A DNA stretch of 64,000 nt from Polynucleobacter sp. MWH-Jannik1A5 (GTDB taxonomy: Bacteria > Pseudomonadota > Gammaproteobacteria > Burkholderiales > Burkholderiaceae). The position numbers were made by a program, and so were the translations under genes. Below, piece by piece: positions 8,793 through 16,914 of this stretch. The DNA is taken from NCBI RefSeq assembly GCF_018881795.1, contig NZ_JACVPQ010000001.1, positions 219,106 through 283,105 of the forward strand, read 5' to 3'. The notes under the pieces are model-generated. The model searched no databases. It had not been told where the DNA came from and worked only from the letters and a program-made list of their open reading frames with translations. Each line of letters starts with the position of its first letter. The stretch's first letter is position 1.

Positions 8793-11402
8793 CTAGTTAC
8801 CTAGCGCCTTTCCTATCACCTCTCTCACATCTGGAGAGAGTGTCTGGCACGCCGAAACCCGCTCCAGAGCCGCTTTCATGCGATCTTGATAGGGTTGAGC
8901 AAATAAGCGCCAGCGATCCAGGGCTCTAGCAAGACGAGCGGCAACCTGAGGATTGATGGGATCTAAGGCCAATACGCTATCAGCCCAAAACTCATAACCA
9001 CTGCCATCAGCCTGATGAAAGCTTGCCGGGTTATTTGCGCAGAAGGCATGAATCACGCTGCGTACTCGGTTGGGATTATTTAACTTAAACGCAGGATGCT
9101 CACGCAGCTTCTTCACTTCCTCCAGCGTAGAGTCAAGACCATCAACTGGCGGACGGCTTGATTGCAAGCCAAACCACTTATCAATTACTAAAGCATCATT
9201 GGCGAATCGGTTGTAGAAATCAATTAAACAATCTTTGGCTGGTTTTGCGCCATGCACCACCAACGCCGCTAAAGCAGCGTAACGATCCGTCATATTGTCA
9301 GCAATCTGATATTGATTGGCAGCCATTGGTGCCCATACTTCCGGCGCCGCTTCAAGCAACATGCTTAAAGACAAGTTCTTAAGTGCGCGCTTTCCAGAAT
9401 CCACTCCGTCTGATTTAAAAGGTCCAGGCGTTTGCATTTGCTGATACAAAGCAGCCCACTCCAGCTGGAGTTGCTTAGCAATTTCTCTGCGGAAGGCACG
9501 GCGTGCACTAAATATCTTCTGCGGATCCACGCTCGTACATTGCTCATACAAATAGGACTCCGCAGGTAGCGTCAGGGCTAGATCTTTAAAGGCTGGATCC
9601 AAGCTAGGATCGAGCAGGATATTGCGATAAGCCTCAATGAGATGGGCATCTGGCAAGCGATTATTCAGAATCATTTGCATTGCTAACTTTTGGCCAGCCT
9701 CCCAGCGATTAAACGCATCGTCATCACTGGAGAATTGCGTCAAGAGATCTGCTTCAGACTGCTCAAAATCTAAGTTGATCGGCGCCGAGAAATTACGATT
9801 AATCGATAGCACTGGACGCTCTGCAATATTGTCAAAGGTCCACGTCTGACTACCTTGCGTCAGCTCCAGCAATTGTTCTTTTTGATCGTTCGCCTTGGTA
9901 ATTAAGCGCATCTTCAATGGAATATGGAAAGGCTTCTTCTCGGGCTGGCCTGGACTAGGCGCACAACTTTGCGTCAGCGTGAGTTGGTACTGTTTTTTGG
10001 CAGCGTCGTATTGCTCTTGCACCTTCACTCGTGGAGTCCCCGCTTGGCTATACCAATTCTTGAACTGAGTCAGGTCTTTATTATTAGCATCAGCCATCGC
10101 CATCAAGAAATCATCGCAGGTCACTGCTTGCCCGTCATGGCGCTTGAAATACAAATCCATCCCTTTACGGAATCCCTCTCTACCCAAGAGAGTTTGATAC
10201 ATCCGAACTACCTCAGAGCCCTTCTCATACACGGTAACGGTATAGAAGTTATTAATCTCTTGGTATTCATCAGGACGAATCGGATGCGCCATCGGACCCG
10301 CATCTTCTGGGAATTGGAGTTGACGTAGCAATCGAACATCTTCAATGCGTTTGACTGCCCTACCAGATTCGCTGCCCATTTGGTCAGCAGAAAACTCTTG
10401 GTCCCTAAATACCGTTAAACCTTCCTTCAGCGATAACTGAAACCAATCCTGACAAGTGACGCGATTACCAGTCCAGTTGTGGAAGTATTCATGTGCAACA
10501 ACGCTTTCAATATTGGCAAAGTCAGCATCAGTAGCAGTTTCTGGTTGCGCAAGGACAAACTTGGTGTTGAATATGTTCAAACCCTTGTTTTCCATTGCGC
10601 CCATATTGAAATCACTAACAGCCACAATCATGAAGCGCTCTAAATCCAATTCCAAACCAAAGCGCTTCTCATCCCAGTGGATTGAAGCAATCAAAGAGTC
10701 CATGGCATGACGGGTTTTCTTCAGATCATGCGGCTCAACCCAAATCTGCAAGAGCTTCTTAGCACCACTGCTGGTCGTAATAGTCTCTTCAATACACTCC
10801 AACTTGCCTGCCACCAAGGCAAACAAGTACGAAGGTTTAGGAAACGGGTCTTCCCAGGTAGCGCTGTGCCAACCATTTGGAAGTTTTTCTGTATTAATCA
10901 AGTTCCCGTTAGATAACAAGACCGGGCACTCTGCTTCTCGAGCGCGTAGCGTTACTTTAAATCGTGCCATGACGTCTGGACGATCTAGGAAATAAGTAAT
11001 CTTTCTAAAACCCTCCGCCTCACACTGCGTAAAGAAGTTGCCATTAGAAACGTACAAACCCATCAAGGTGGTATTTTTCTCGGGTACACAAACGCAAATA
11101 ATTTCAACAACAAATTTTTCTTGACCTTCATTTGGTAAAGAATGAATGGTGAGTGTTTCTGGGGTTAATTCAAAATGGCGATGGGCTTCACCATTAATCC
11201 GTAGACTGACGAACTCGAGTTCATGCCCAACCAATACCAAGGGAGCCCCTGGTTCAAAGCTTTTGCCTGGCAGAACTTCAATTCGACTTTTAACAATCGT
11301 TCTAGCTGGGTCTAAGGCAATATCGAGCTCGACCTGATCGAAGTTGTAAACAGGTGGGCGATATTCGAGCCGACGAAAGCTCTGTGGGAGATCAGTTTTC
11401 AT
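8793..11402 (-). CDS. pepN: Aminopeptidase N (M1 family)
   Basis: 869 residues, matching the E. coli PepN type. It is a cytoplasmic zinc metallopeptidase that removes N-terminal amino acids from peptides late in protein turnover. The M1 exopeptidase motif GAMENKG is present, followed by the zinc motif HEYFH (HEXXH) with the second zinc-binding glutamate about 18 residues later in LKEGLTVFRDQEF. The long helical C-terminal domain runs to the end. The start ATG lies just inside a short gap after the UPF0016 gene. The gene is transcribed towards fbp. Confidence 0.96.
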   Translation of the reverse strand: MKTDLPQSFRRLEYRPPVYNFDQVELDIALDPARTIVKSRIEVLPGKSFEPGAPLVLVGHELEFVSLRINGEAHRHFELTPETLTIHSLPNEGQEKFVVEIICVCVPEKNTTLMGLYVSNGNFFTQCEAEGFRKITYFLDRPDVMARFKVTLRAREAECPVLLSNGNLINTEKLPNGWHSATWEDPFPKPSYLFALVAGKLECIEETITTSSGAKKLLQIWVEPHDLKKTRHAMDSLIASIHWDEKRFGLELDLERFMIVAVSDFNMGAMENKGLNIFNTKFVLAQPETATDADFANIESVVAHEYFHNWTGNRVTCQDWFQLSLKEGLTVFRDQEFSADQMGSESGRAVKRIEDVRLLRQLQFPEDAGPMAHPIRPDEYQEINNFYTVTVYEKGSEVVRMYQTLLGREGFRKGMDLYFKRHDGQAVTCDDFLMAMADANNKDLTQFKNWYSQAGTPRVKVQEQYDAAKKQYQLTLTQSCAPSPGQPEKKPFHIPLKMRLITKANDQKEQLLELTQGSQTWTFDNIAERPVLSINRNFSAPINLDFEQSEADLLTQFSSDDDAFNRWEAGQKLAMQMILNNRLPDAHLIEAYRNILLDPSLDPAFKDLALTLPAESYLYEQCTSVDPQKIFSARRAFRREIAKQLQLEWAALYQQMQTPGPFKSDGVDSGKRALKNLSLSMLLEAAPEVWAPMAANQYQIADNMTDRYAALAALVVHGAKPAKDCLIDFYNRFANDALVIDKWFGLQSSRPPVDGLDSTLEEVKKLREHPAFKLNNPNRVRSVIHAFCANNPASFHQADGSGYEFWADSVLALDPINPQVAARLARALDRWRLFAQPYQDRMKAALERVSACQTLSPDVREVIGKALGN

Positions 11403-11447
11403 CAGCCTATTTTAAGTCTAGGATGACAGACGGGTATGCCGACTAAA

Positions 11448-12023
11448 TCAAGCCCAGATTAAGGTGGCAATCCCAATGGCAATAAAGGTAATGGCAGCTA
11501 CCGCATGCACCCACTTGATAGGCATGCGCTTAGTGAATTTTTGGCCAATCCAGACCGCAGGCGCGTTTGCCAACATCATCCCCAATGTGGTGCCAATGGT
11601 TACCGAGACTACATCCTCATAACGGGCGCCTAAGGCGATCGTCGCAATTTGCGTCTTATCGCCCATCTCAGCTAAAAAGAACAAACCCGTGGTTAGCAAA
11701 AATACTTGTAGGGCTTTGTCGGCGACTTTAGACCCAGATGCATCGTCAATGTGATCTGGTACTAATAACCATAAACCAATACCCAAGAAACTTAAACCTA
11801 AAATCCAGCGCATGACATCAGGCGATACTAGGGTCGTTAACCAATGACCTAGCAAAGCAGCACACGCATGGTTAGCAATCGTAGCGATAAAGATTCCGGC
11901 GATGATCGCTAATGCTTGCTTTGGATAGCGGGCAGCGAGCATCAAAGAAAGTAATTGAGTTTTATCGCCCATCTCCGCCAAGGCTACTACCCCGGTAGAG
12001 AGCGCTAATGCTGAAAAATCCAT
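11448..12023 (-). CDS. TMEM165/GDT1 (UPF0016) family cation exporter, probably manganese
   Basis: 191 residues with about six membrane helices in two homologous halves. Each half has the family motif E-x-G-D-K-T: EMGDKTQLLSLMLAARY near residue 17 and EMGDKTQIATIALGARY near residue 118. Bacterial members such as MneA of Vibrio export Mn2+, so this is probably an inner-membrane manganese (or calcium) antiporter; the ion is inferred from the family. The gene lies between ald and pepN on the same strand. Its 94-base upstream gap holds a nested inverted repeat (12033-12098) that may be a regulatory leader. Confidence 0.88.
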   Translation of the reverse strand: MDFSALALSTGVVALAEMGDKTQLLSLMLAARYPKQALAIIAGIFIATIANHACAALLGHWLTTLVSPDVMRWILGLSFLGIGLWLLVPDHIDDASGSKVADKALQVFLLTTGLFFLAEMGDKTQIATIALGARYEDVVSVTIGTTLGMMLANAPAVWIGQKFTKRMPIKWVHAVAAITFIAIGIATLIWA

Positions 12024-12032
12024 GTATTCGGT

Positions 12033-12098
12033 AGGTCCAGTAAGTTTTGTAATGTTTAGTGCATTAGGGATAGTTTAAATCCCTGACCCACTGGACCT
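12033..12098 (-). promoter_or_regulatory. Nested stem-loop leader upstream of the UPF0016 exporter gene
   Basis: AGGTCCAGT (12033-12041) pairs with ACTGGACCT (12090-12098) over 9 bp, and an inner stem AGGGAT/ATCCCT (12066-12071 and 12079-12084) sits between them. The minus-strand transcript would end this structure about 10 bases before the exporter ATG. It has no U-run, so it is not a clear terminator for ald. I could not match it to the yybP-ykoY manganese riboswitch consensus. Confidence 0.45.
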
Positions 12099-12117
12099 GC
12101 TTATTCCTACAAATGCG

Positions 12118-13236
12118 CTATGCCACAAATAACTCCTCAGCCAATGCGCAATCCAGCCCTTGGGCTAGCGCGACTGGCTTTGAAGTCAATACACCCTTGT
12201 GAACACTCAGGCCATTACGCAGATGATGATCAATGGAAAGTGCTTTCATCACCCCACGATTAGCCAAAGCCTCCACAAAGGGATAGGTCGCATTGGTTAG
12301 TGCAAAGGTAGATGTTCTGGCGACCGCACCTGGCATGTTGGCTACACAGTAATGAATTACTCCATCCACTACAAATGTAGGATCTGCGTGAGTAGTGGGT
12401 TTGGAGGTTTCAAAACAACCACCTTGATCAATGGCTACATCAACCACCACCGATCCGGGCTTCATTTTTTTGATCATGTCATGCGTTACCAACTTCGGTG
12501 CTGCGCCACCAGGAAGCAATACTGCGCCAATCACGACATCAGCCTCACAAACTTCCTGCTCAATGAGCAAGCTATCTGAGTAAAAGGTTCGCACTCGATT
12601 GCCATAAAACATATCGATTTGACGCAGGCGTTCGATATCACGATCAAAGATACAAACATCGGCACCCATCCCCACTGCTATTTGCAATGCGTTACGACCC
12701 ACTACTCCGCCGCCCAGAATCACAATTTTGGCTGGCGAGACGCCAGGCACCCCCGCCATCAATACACCCAGACCACCATTGGTTTTCTCTAAGTGCGTTG
12801 CAGCCGCTTGAATGGACATTCGACCAGCTACTTCACTCATAGGGGCCAATAAAGGCAGAGCGCCATTCATTGAAGTAACCGTTTCATAGGCTATACAAGT
12901 TGCACCCGACTGCAACAAAGCCTTCGTTTGTTTAGGGTCTGGCGCCAGATGTAAATACGTGAACAGAATTTGATCTTCGCGCAACATGGCGCACTCTTGC
13001 GCCTGAGGCTCTTTCACTTTCACAATCATCTCCGCCTTATGGAATACTTCTGCCGCGCTATTGATTAAGCTAGCGCCAGCAAGCCGATAAGCCTCATCAC
13101 TCAAGCCAATCTGCTCCCCTGCTCCTCGCTGCACCAGGACAGAATGTCCTTGCTTGCAAAGCCCACTTACGTTACCCGGTGTTAAACCCACCCGAAACTC
13201 ATTATTTTTTACCTCTTGAGGTACGCCAATAATCAT
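12118..13236 (-). CDS. ald: Alanine dehydrogenase
   Basis: 372 residues, full length. It catalyses NAD-dependent reversible deamination of L-alanine to pyruvate and ammonia. The N-terminus MIIGVPQEVKNNEFRVGLTP is the family signature, with the substrate-binding arginine in it. The Rossmann motif VILGGGVVGRNALQIAVGMG (about residues 171-190) binds NAD. The histidine and lysine region around VKVKEPQ is also typical. It lies 12 bases downstream of an amino acid permease gene, so the two form an alanine uptake and catabolism operon. Confidence 0.96.
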   Translation of the reverse strand: MIIGVPQEVKNNEFRVGLTPGNVSGLCKQGHSVLVQRGAGEQIGLSDEAYRLAGASLINSAAEVFHKAEMIVKVKEPQAQECAMLREDQILFTYLHLAPDPKQTKALLQSGATCIAYETVTSMNGALPLLAPMSEVAGRMSIQAAATHLEKTNGGLGVLMAGVPGVSPAKIVILGGGVVGRNALQIAVGMGADVCIFDRDIERLRQIDMFYGNRVRTFYSDSLLIEQEVCEADVVIGAVLLPGGAAPKLVTHDMIKKMKPGSVVVDVAIDQGGCFETSKPTTHADPTFVVDGVIHYCVANMPGAVARTSTFALTNATYPFVEALANRGVMKALSIDHHLRNGLSVHKGVLTSKPVALAQGLDCALAEELFVA

Positions 13237-13248
13237 TCTGATCTCCTA

Positions 13249-14631
13249 TTATTTAAAGTCACGCTTACTTGCTGTTTTTCGATGTAGCCCCACGATATAA
13301 AACATCACGAGGTACACCCCCAATAAACACGGGCCCACTATGAGTGCGATCCGCGCATCCTCATGAAAGCCCATAAGCACTACCACTAAGCCAATAAATG
13401 CCAGAGCAAACCACGAGGAATACGGCCACCAAGGAGCGCGATAGGCGAGCTCAGCTACTTGGGATTTTGATAAGGAGCGACGAAATTGAATTTGCGTAAT
13501 CAGAATTGCAATCCAGACCATCAAGCCAATAAAAGTCACCGCAGCCATCATGTATTGAAAGGCTTTATCAGGCACGAAGTAATTCAGCACCACGCCTGTC
13601 ATACAAACTGCAACCGTAGACATCACTGCACGATGTGGCACGCCCTGCTTTGAAAGTTTTGAGAAAGGTTTAGGGGCATAACCATTGGACGATAAGGAGT
13701 ACAGCAGACGTCCGCCACTAAAGATGCCGGCATTACAGGAAGAAAGTGCGGCAGTAATCACGACGAAATTGATTAAGCCCGCAGCCTCACGCAAGCCTAA
13801 TCTCTCAAACATCACTACAAATGGGCTACCTTGATGACCCACTTGATTCCAGGGGAAAATGGCCAAAATCACCAGAATGGCGCCCATATAAAAAATCAAG
13901 ATGCGCCATGCTAAGGAATCAATTGCCATGGGAATTGTTTTTTGTGGATTCTCGGCCTCACCCGCAGATAGGCCAATCATCTCAATACCGACATAGGCAA
14001 ACAAAACCATTTGCAAGGACAGCAACATACCGCTAATACCATTTGGAAAGAAGCCGCCGTGTTGCCATAGGTTACTTAAGCCTATAGGCTGCCAATCGTT
14101 GGTAAAGCCGAACAAGATGACTGAGCCACCAAGAGCAATCATCGCAACAATAGCCACTACCTTGATCAATGCAAACCAAAACTCAAACTCACCAAACACT
14201 TTTACTGCGATGAGATTGATTAGGCCCATCATCACAATTGAAGAAAGCGCCCAGACCCACTGCGGCGTTTCTGGAAACCATATTCCCATATAGATTCCCA
14301 CTGCAGTGACTTCAGCGATACCGACCACAATCCAGTAGGTCCAATACCCCCAGCCCACCATATATCCAGCTAATGGGCCAACATAGGTATTGGCATAAGC
14401 CGCAAAAGAACCGGCTACAGGCTCGTGCACTGCCATCTCACCAAGTGTGCGCAGAACAATAAAGGCGACGATACCTGCCAATAAATAACCTAACAGAATG
14501 GATGGTCCAGCAATTTGAATTGCGCTTGCCGATCCAAGAAATAATCCAACGCCTATCGTTGAGCCCAAAGCCATTAAACGAATATGGCGTACTTTGAGAT
14601 GGCGCTTTAAACCAGTTTGTTCAGTCTGCAA
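13249..14631 (-). CDS. APC-family amino acid permease, probable alanine/glycine/serine uptake
   Basis: 460 residues with about 12 membrane helices. The N-terminus LKRHLKVRHIRLMALGSTIGVGLFLGS is the AAT-subfamily pattern (CycA, ProY, AnsP, GabP), and the first-helix substrate motif GSTIGVGLF is intact. Close linkage to ald (12-base gap, ald downstream) suggests that alanine is the substrate, possibly with glycine or D-alanine as for CycA; this is inference. The start is a TTG preceded by a very strong ribosome binding site (AAAGGAGGT, six bases away). A CCTCCC stretch about 43 bases upstream could pair with that site. Confidence 0.88.
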   Translation of the reverse strand: MQTEQTGLKRHLKVRHIRLMALGSTIGVGLFLGSASAIQIAGPSILLGYLLAGIVAFIVLRTLGEMAVHEPVAGSFAAYANTYVGPLAGYMVGWGYWTYWIVVGIAEVTAVGIYMGIWFPETPQWVWALSSIVMMGLINLIAVKVFGEFEFWFALIKVVAIVAMIALGGSVILFGFTNDWQPIGLSNLWQHGGFFPNGISGMLLSLQMVLFAYVGIEMIGLSAGEAENPQKTIPMAIDSLAWRILIFYMGAILVILAIFPWNQVGHQGSPFVVMFERLGLREAAGLINFVVITAALSSCNAGIFSGGRLLYSLSSNGYAPKPFSKLSKQGVPHRAVMSTVAVCMTGVVLNYFVPDKAFQYMMAAVTFIGLMVWIAILITQIQFRRSLSKSQVAELAYRAPWWPYSSWFALAFIGLVVVLMGFHEDARIALIVGPCLLGVYLVMFYIVGLHRKTASKRDFK

Positions 14632-14690
14632 GAGAGACCTCCTTTCGAATTGTCATTGGCGACTTACCAACGAAGCAAAGTCTAGGGAGG
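14632..14690 (-). promoter_or_regulatory. Possible ribosome-binding-site-sequestering leader of the permease-ald operon
   Basis: In the minus-strand transcript, CCUCCC (14690-14685) lies upstream of a small hairpin GACUU/AAGUC (14661-14682) and is complementary to the GGAGG ribosome binding site at 14642-14638. Pairing would close a structure over the start region. Nothing matches a known riboswitch family. The rest of the gap up to 14875 is AT-rich and presumably holds the promoter; I see no clear -35/-10 pair. Confidence 0.3.
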
Positions 14691-14875
14691 AGTGGTGCCC
14701 AGCACTAGGGGATTAAAATTACTAAAGTGATTAATTGAATAAATCTACGCAGACAGAAATAAAAATGTCTTTCAAATCAATGGGCGGCTTTGCAATAAAT
14801 AATTAGTGACTGCAAAAGAATCAGTAACTTCCTACAGGGAATCCCCTTAAGGATTGATGACACGTTTTGAAAAAA

Positions 14876-15625
14876 TTAGCTTGCCGCGATGAGATTGAGG
14901 ATTTCTGCTGCCGCAGCCAAGCCACAAGCAGCAGTTACCATCACAGTGGAGCCGTAGCCAGAGCAGGCAAGGCCGCCGCTAGAGGCGCCAGCCCGCGGTT
15001 CGTGTGAGTAGATAGCACGAATGCCAATTTTTTTCTTAAGATTTCTGGAGAAACCATGATCCTGTCTAAGACCTTGGCGCACTTTTGCCAAAAGCGCATC
15101 TTGTTCTGTACGCGACAGATCATCACAGCGTACTGAAGTAGGATCTGACTTTCCACCTGCGGCACCACACATGACTAAAGCGCGCTGATTTTTCACGGCC
15201 CAAACAGATAAAGCAATTTTGGTTTGCACGGAATCAGTGGCATCTAATACCAAGGCATTTTCTGGAATGAGCCGATCTAAATTTTCAGGCTCCAAAAATT
15301 CATCGCAAGAAGTGAGTTTGATTTCAGGATTGATTTGTAGAATACGCTGTGTCATTGCCTCAACTTTTGCCTTACCGTACTGCCCTTCTATAGCGTGCAA
15401 CTGTCGGTTGGTATTGCTCTCAGCAATGTGGTCAAAGTCAATTAAAACCAAATGTCCGATACCGGTGCGTGCTAATGCCTCAGTGGCCCAGGAGCCAACC
15501 CCTCCTAAGCCAGCCACTACTACGGTTGCCTTTAGAAAGCGCTCACGCAGCTCTGGCCCGTAGAGTCTGGAGACCCCGCCAAAACGACGATTTTCTAAGC
15601 TGCCTTCTACCTTGTCTTCTGCCAT
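14876..15625 (-). CDS. tcdA: tRNA threonylcarbamoyladenosine dehydratase TcdA
   Basis: 249 residues, E1-like ThiF/MoeB fold. It uses ATP to cyclise t6A at position 37 of ANN-decoding tRNAs to ct6A. The N-terminal nucleotide motif GLGGVGSWATEALARTGIG (about residues 38-56) is intact, with DFDHIAESNTNRQ giving the conserved Asp and Arg contacts. C-terminal cysteines (CGAAGG, ACSGYGST) follow the CsdL/TcdA pattern rather than that of MoeB, which carries two CXXC zinc pairs. It is divergent from pdxH with only 22 bases between the start codons, so the two promoters must lie in or overlap the opposite coding regions. Confidence 0.93.
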   Translation of the reverse strand: MAEDKVEGSLENRRFGGVSRLYGPELRERFLKATVVVAGLGGVGSWATEALARTGIGHLVLIDFDHIAESNTNRQLHAIEGQYGKAKVEAMTQRILQINPEIKLTSCDEFLEPENLDRLIPENALVLDATDSVQTKIALSVWAVKNQRALVMCGAAGGKSDPTSVRCDDLSRTEQDALLAKVRQGLRQDHGFSRNLKKKIGIRAIYSHEPRAGASSGGLACSGYGSTVMVTAACGLAAAAEILNLIAAS

Positions 15626-15641
15626 AGCTTCTCTTTATACT
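15612..15641 (+). promoter_or_regulatory. Sigma-70-like promoter of pdxH, placed for a leaderless mRNA
   Basis: TTGTCT (15612-15617), an 18-base spacer and TATACT (15636-15641) form a reasonable -35/-10 pair. The pdxH ATG follows only six bases after the -10, exactly where transcription would begin, and no Shine-Dalgarno-like sequence lies between. The -35 is inside the tcdA coding region. Confidence 0.5.
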
Positions 15642-15647
15642 GAATAA

Positions 15648-16283
15648 ATGGACTCCATTGCTCAACTCCGCAAAAACTACACCTTTGGCCAGCTTTTAGA
15701 GACCGAGGTTCCTCGAGACCCTTTAGAGCTTTTTAAGCTCTGGTTTGAGCAAGCAATCAAGGCAGAGTGCCCAGAACCCAATTCCATGACCCTAGCAACT
15801 GCTGATCAAGCTGGAAATCCATCAGCTCGTATTGTCTTACTAAAAGGCGCTGACGAAAATGGCTTTACCTTCTTTACCAATTATGAAAGTCAAAAAGGTC
15901 GGGATTTGGCTATTCGCCCTCAGGCCGCCCTGCTGTTTCATTGGCACGAATTAGAGCGTCAAGTCCGTATTCAGGGCATTGTTGAGAAGGTCAGCGCCGC
16001 AGAGAGTGATGAGTACTTCCACTCGCGCCCTCCCGCCTCCAGAATCGGTGCATGGGCTTCGCCTCAAAGTACTGCAATACCTAACCGTGAATTTTTAGAA
16101 GAAGCAGAAAAACGCTTCAAAGCAGAATTTGGTGATAAACCACCTCGTCCAGAGCATTGGGGTGGATATCGCCTACGTCCAACTGAAATTGAATTCTGGC
16201 AAGGTCGCCCTTCTCGATTGCATGACCGCATGCACTACAAGCTAGATGGAAATCAGTGGCACGTAAATCGCCTAGCTCCTTAG
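15648..16283 (+). CDS. pdxH: Pyridoxamine/pyridoxine 5'-phosphate oxidase
   Basis: 211 residues, full length. This FMN enzyme makes pyridoxal 5'-phosphate from pyridoxine or pyridoxamine phosphate in vitamin B6 synthesis and salvage. Recognisable stretches are [21 protein letters not shown] (FMN binding, about residues 46-66), [13 protein letters not shown], and the C-terminal family pattern [14 protein letters not shown] (about 187-200), whose RLHDR arginine and histidine contact the substrate. The start ATG has no ribosome binding site and follows a promoter-like -10 by six bases. It is convergent with msrA, nine bases apart. Confidence 0.96.
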   Translation: MDSIAQLRKNYTFGQLLETEVPRDPLELFKLWFEQAIKAECPEPNSMTLATADQAGNPSARIVLLKGADENGFTFFTNYESQKGRDLAIRPQAALLFHWHELERQVRIQGIVEKVSAAESDEYFHSRPPASRIGAWASPQSTAIPNREFLEEAEKRFKAEFGDKPPRPEHWGGYRLRPTEIEFWQGRPSRLHDRMHYKLDGNQWHVNRLAP

Positions 16284-16292
16284 TAATTTGAC

Positions 16293-16865
16293 CTAGGAAT
16301 ACTGGGGCGAAATCAGCGATTTAAATTTCGCCCTGAATTTAGCAAGCTTAGGAGCAACTACAGCCATGCAATACCCCTGGTTGGGGTGTTGCTGAAAATA
16401 ATTCTGGTGATAGTCTTCTGCTGGATAAATGATTGGTGCAGAATCAATCTGGGTCACCACAGGATTAGAGTAGATTTTTGCATCCTCCAACTCCTTCACT
16501 ACTTCATGGGCAATCTTAGATTGGGTTTGACTGTGCGTAAAAATCACAGAGCGATATTGCGTTCCATGATCATTGCCCTGATAGTTCAAGGTAGTGGGAT
16601 CATGAATCACAAAGAAAATCTCCAGCAAATCTCGGAATGAAACCACTTGTGGATCAAATAGGATGTCAACGATTTCAGCGTGGCCCGTTACGCCGGTGCA
16701 AACTGCCTCATAGCTTGGATTAGGTCTTGCGCCGCCAGCGTAACCAGAAACTACCGATTTCACCCCAGTAATTTGCTGATAAACCGCCTCAAGACACCAA
16801 AAACAGCCTCCACCCAAGGTGGCGCGCTCTAGATCTGGGTCTTTTTTATTCATAGTCTGTTCCAT
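16293..16865 (-). CDS. msrA: Peptide methionine sulfoxide reductase MsrA
   Basis: 190 residues. It reduces methionine-S-sulfoxide in proteins and free methionine, repairing oxidative damage. The catalytic motif GGCFWC (about residues 19-24) is intact, followed by EAVYQQITGVKSVVSGYAGG and the substrate-side residues in FFVIHDPTTLNYQGND and GTQYRSVIF. The first ATG at 16865 has an AGGA site about eight bases upstream; an ATG four codons later (16853) is an alternative start. No MsrB domain is fused to it. Confidence 0.95.
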   Translation of the reverse strand: MEQTMNKKDPDLERATLGGGCFWCLEAVYQQITGVKSVVSGYAGGARPNPSYEAVCTGVTGHAEIVDILFDPQVVSFRDLLEIFFVIHDPTTLNYQGNDHGTQYRSVIFTHSQTQSKIAHEVVKELEDAKIYSNPVVTQIDSAPIIYPAEDYHQNYFQQHPNQGYCMAVVAPKLAKFRAKFKSLISPQYS

Positions 16866-16914
16866 GGCTTTATCCTAATGCCTTATTTCAATGCTTGCCA
16901 ACTATTAATACACC

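Noticed and set aside
12024..12117. yybP-ykoY manganese riboswitch before the UPF0016 gene
   Set aside because: The conserved internal-loop sequences of that class are not present, although a nested stem-loop is. Reported only as an unassigned structure.
14632..14875. Glycine riboswitch before the permease-ald operon
   Set aside because: The conserved core of the glycine aptamer could not be found on the minus strand.
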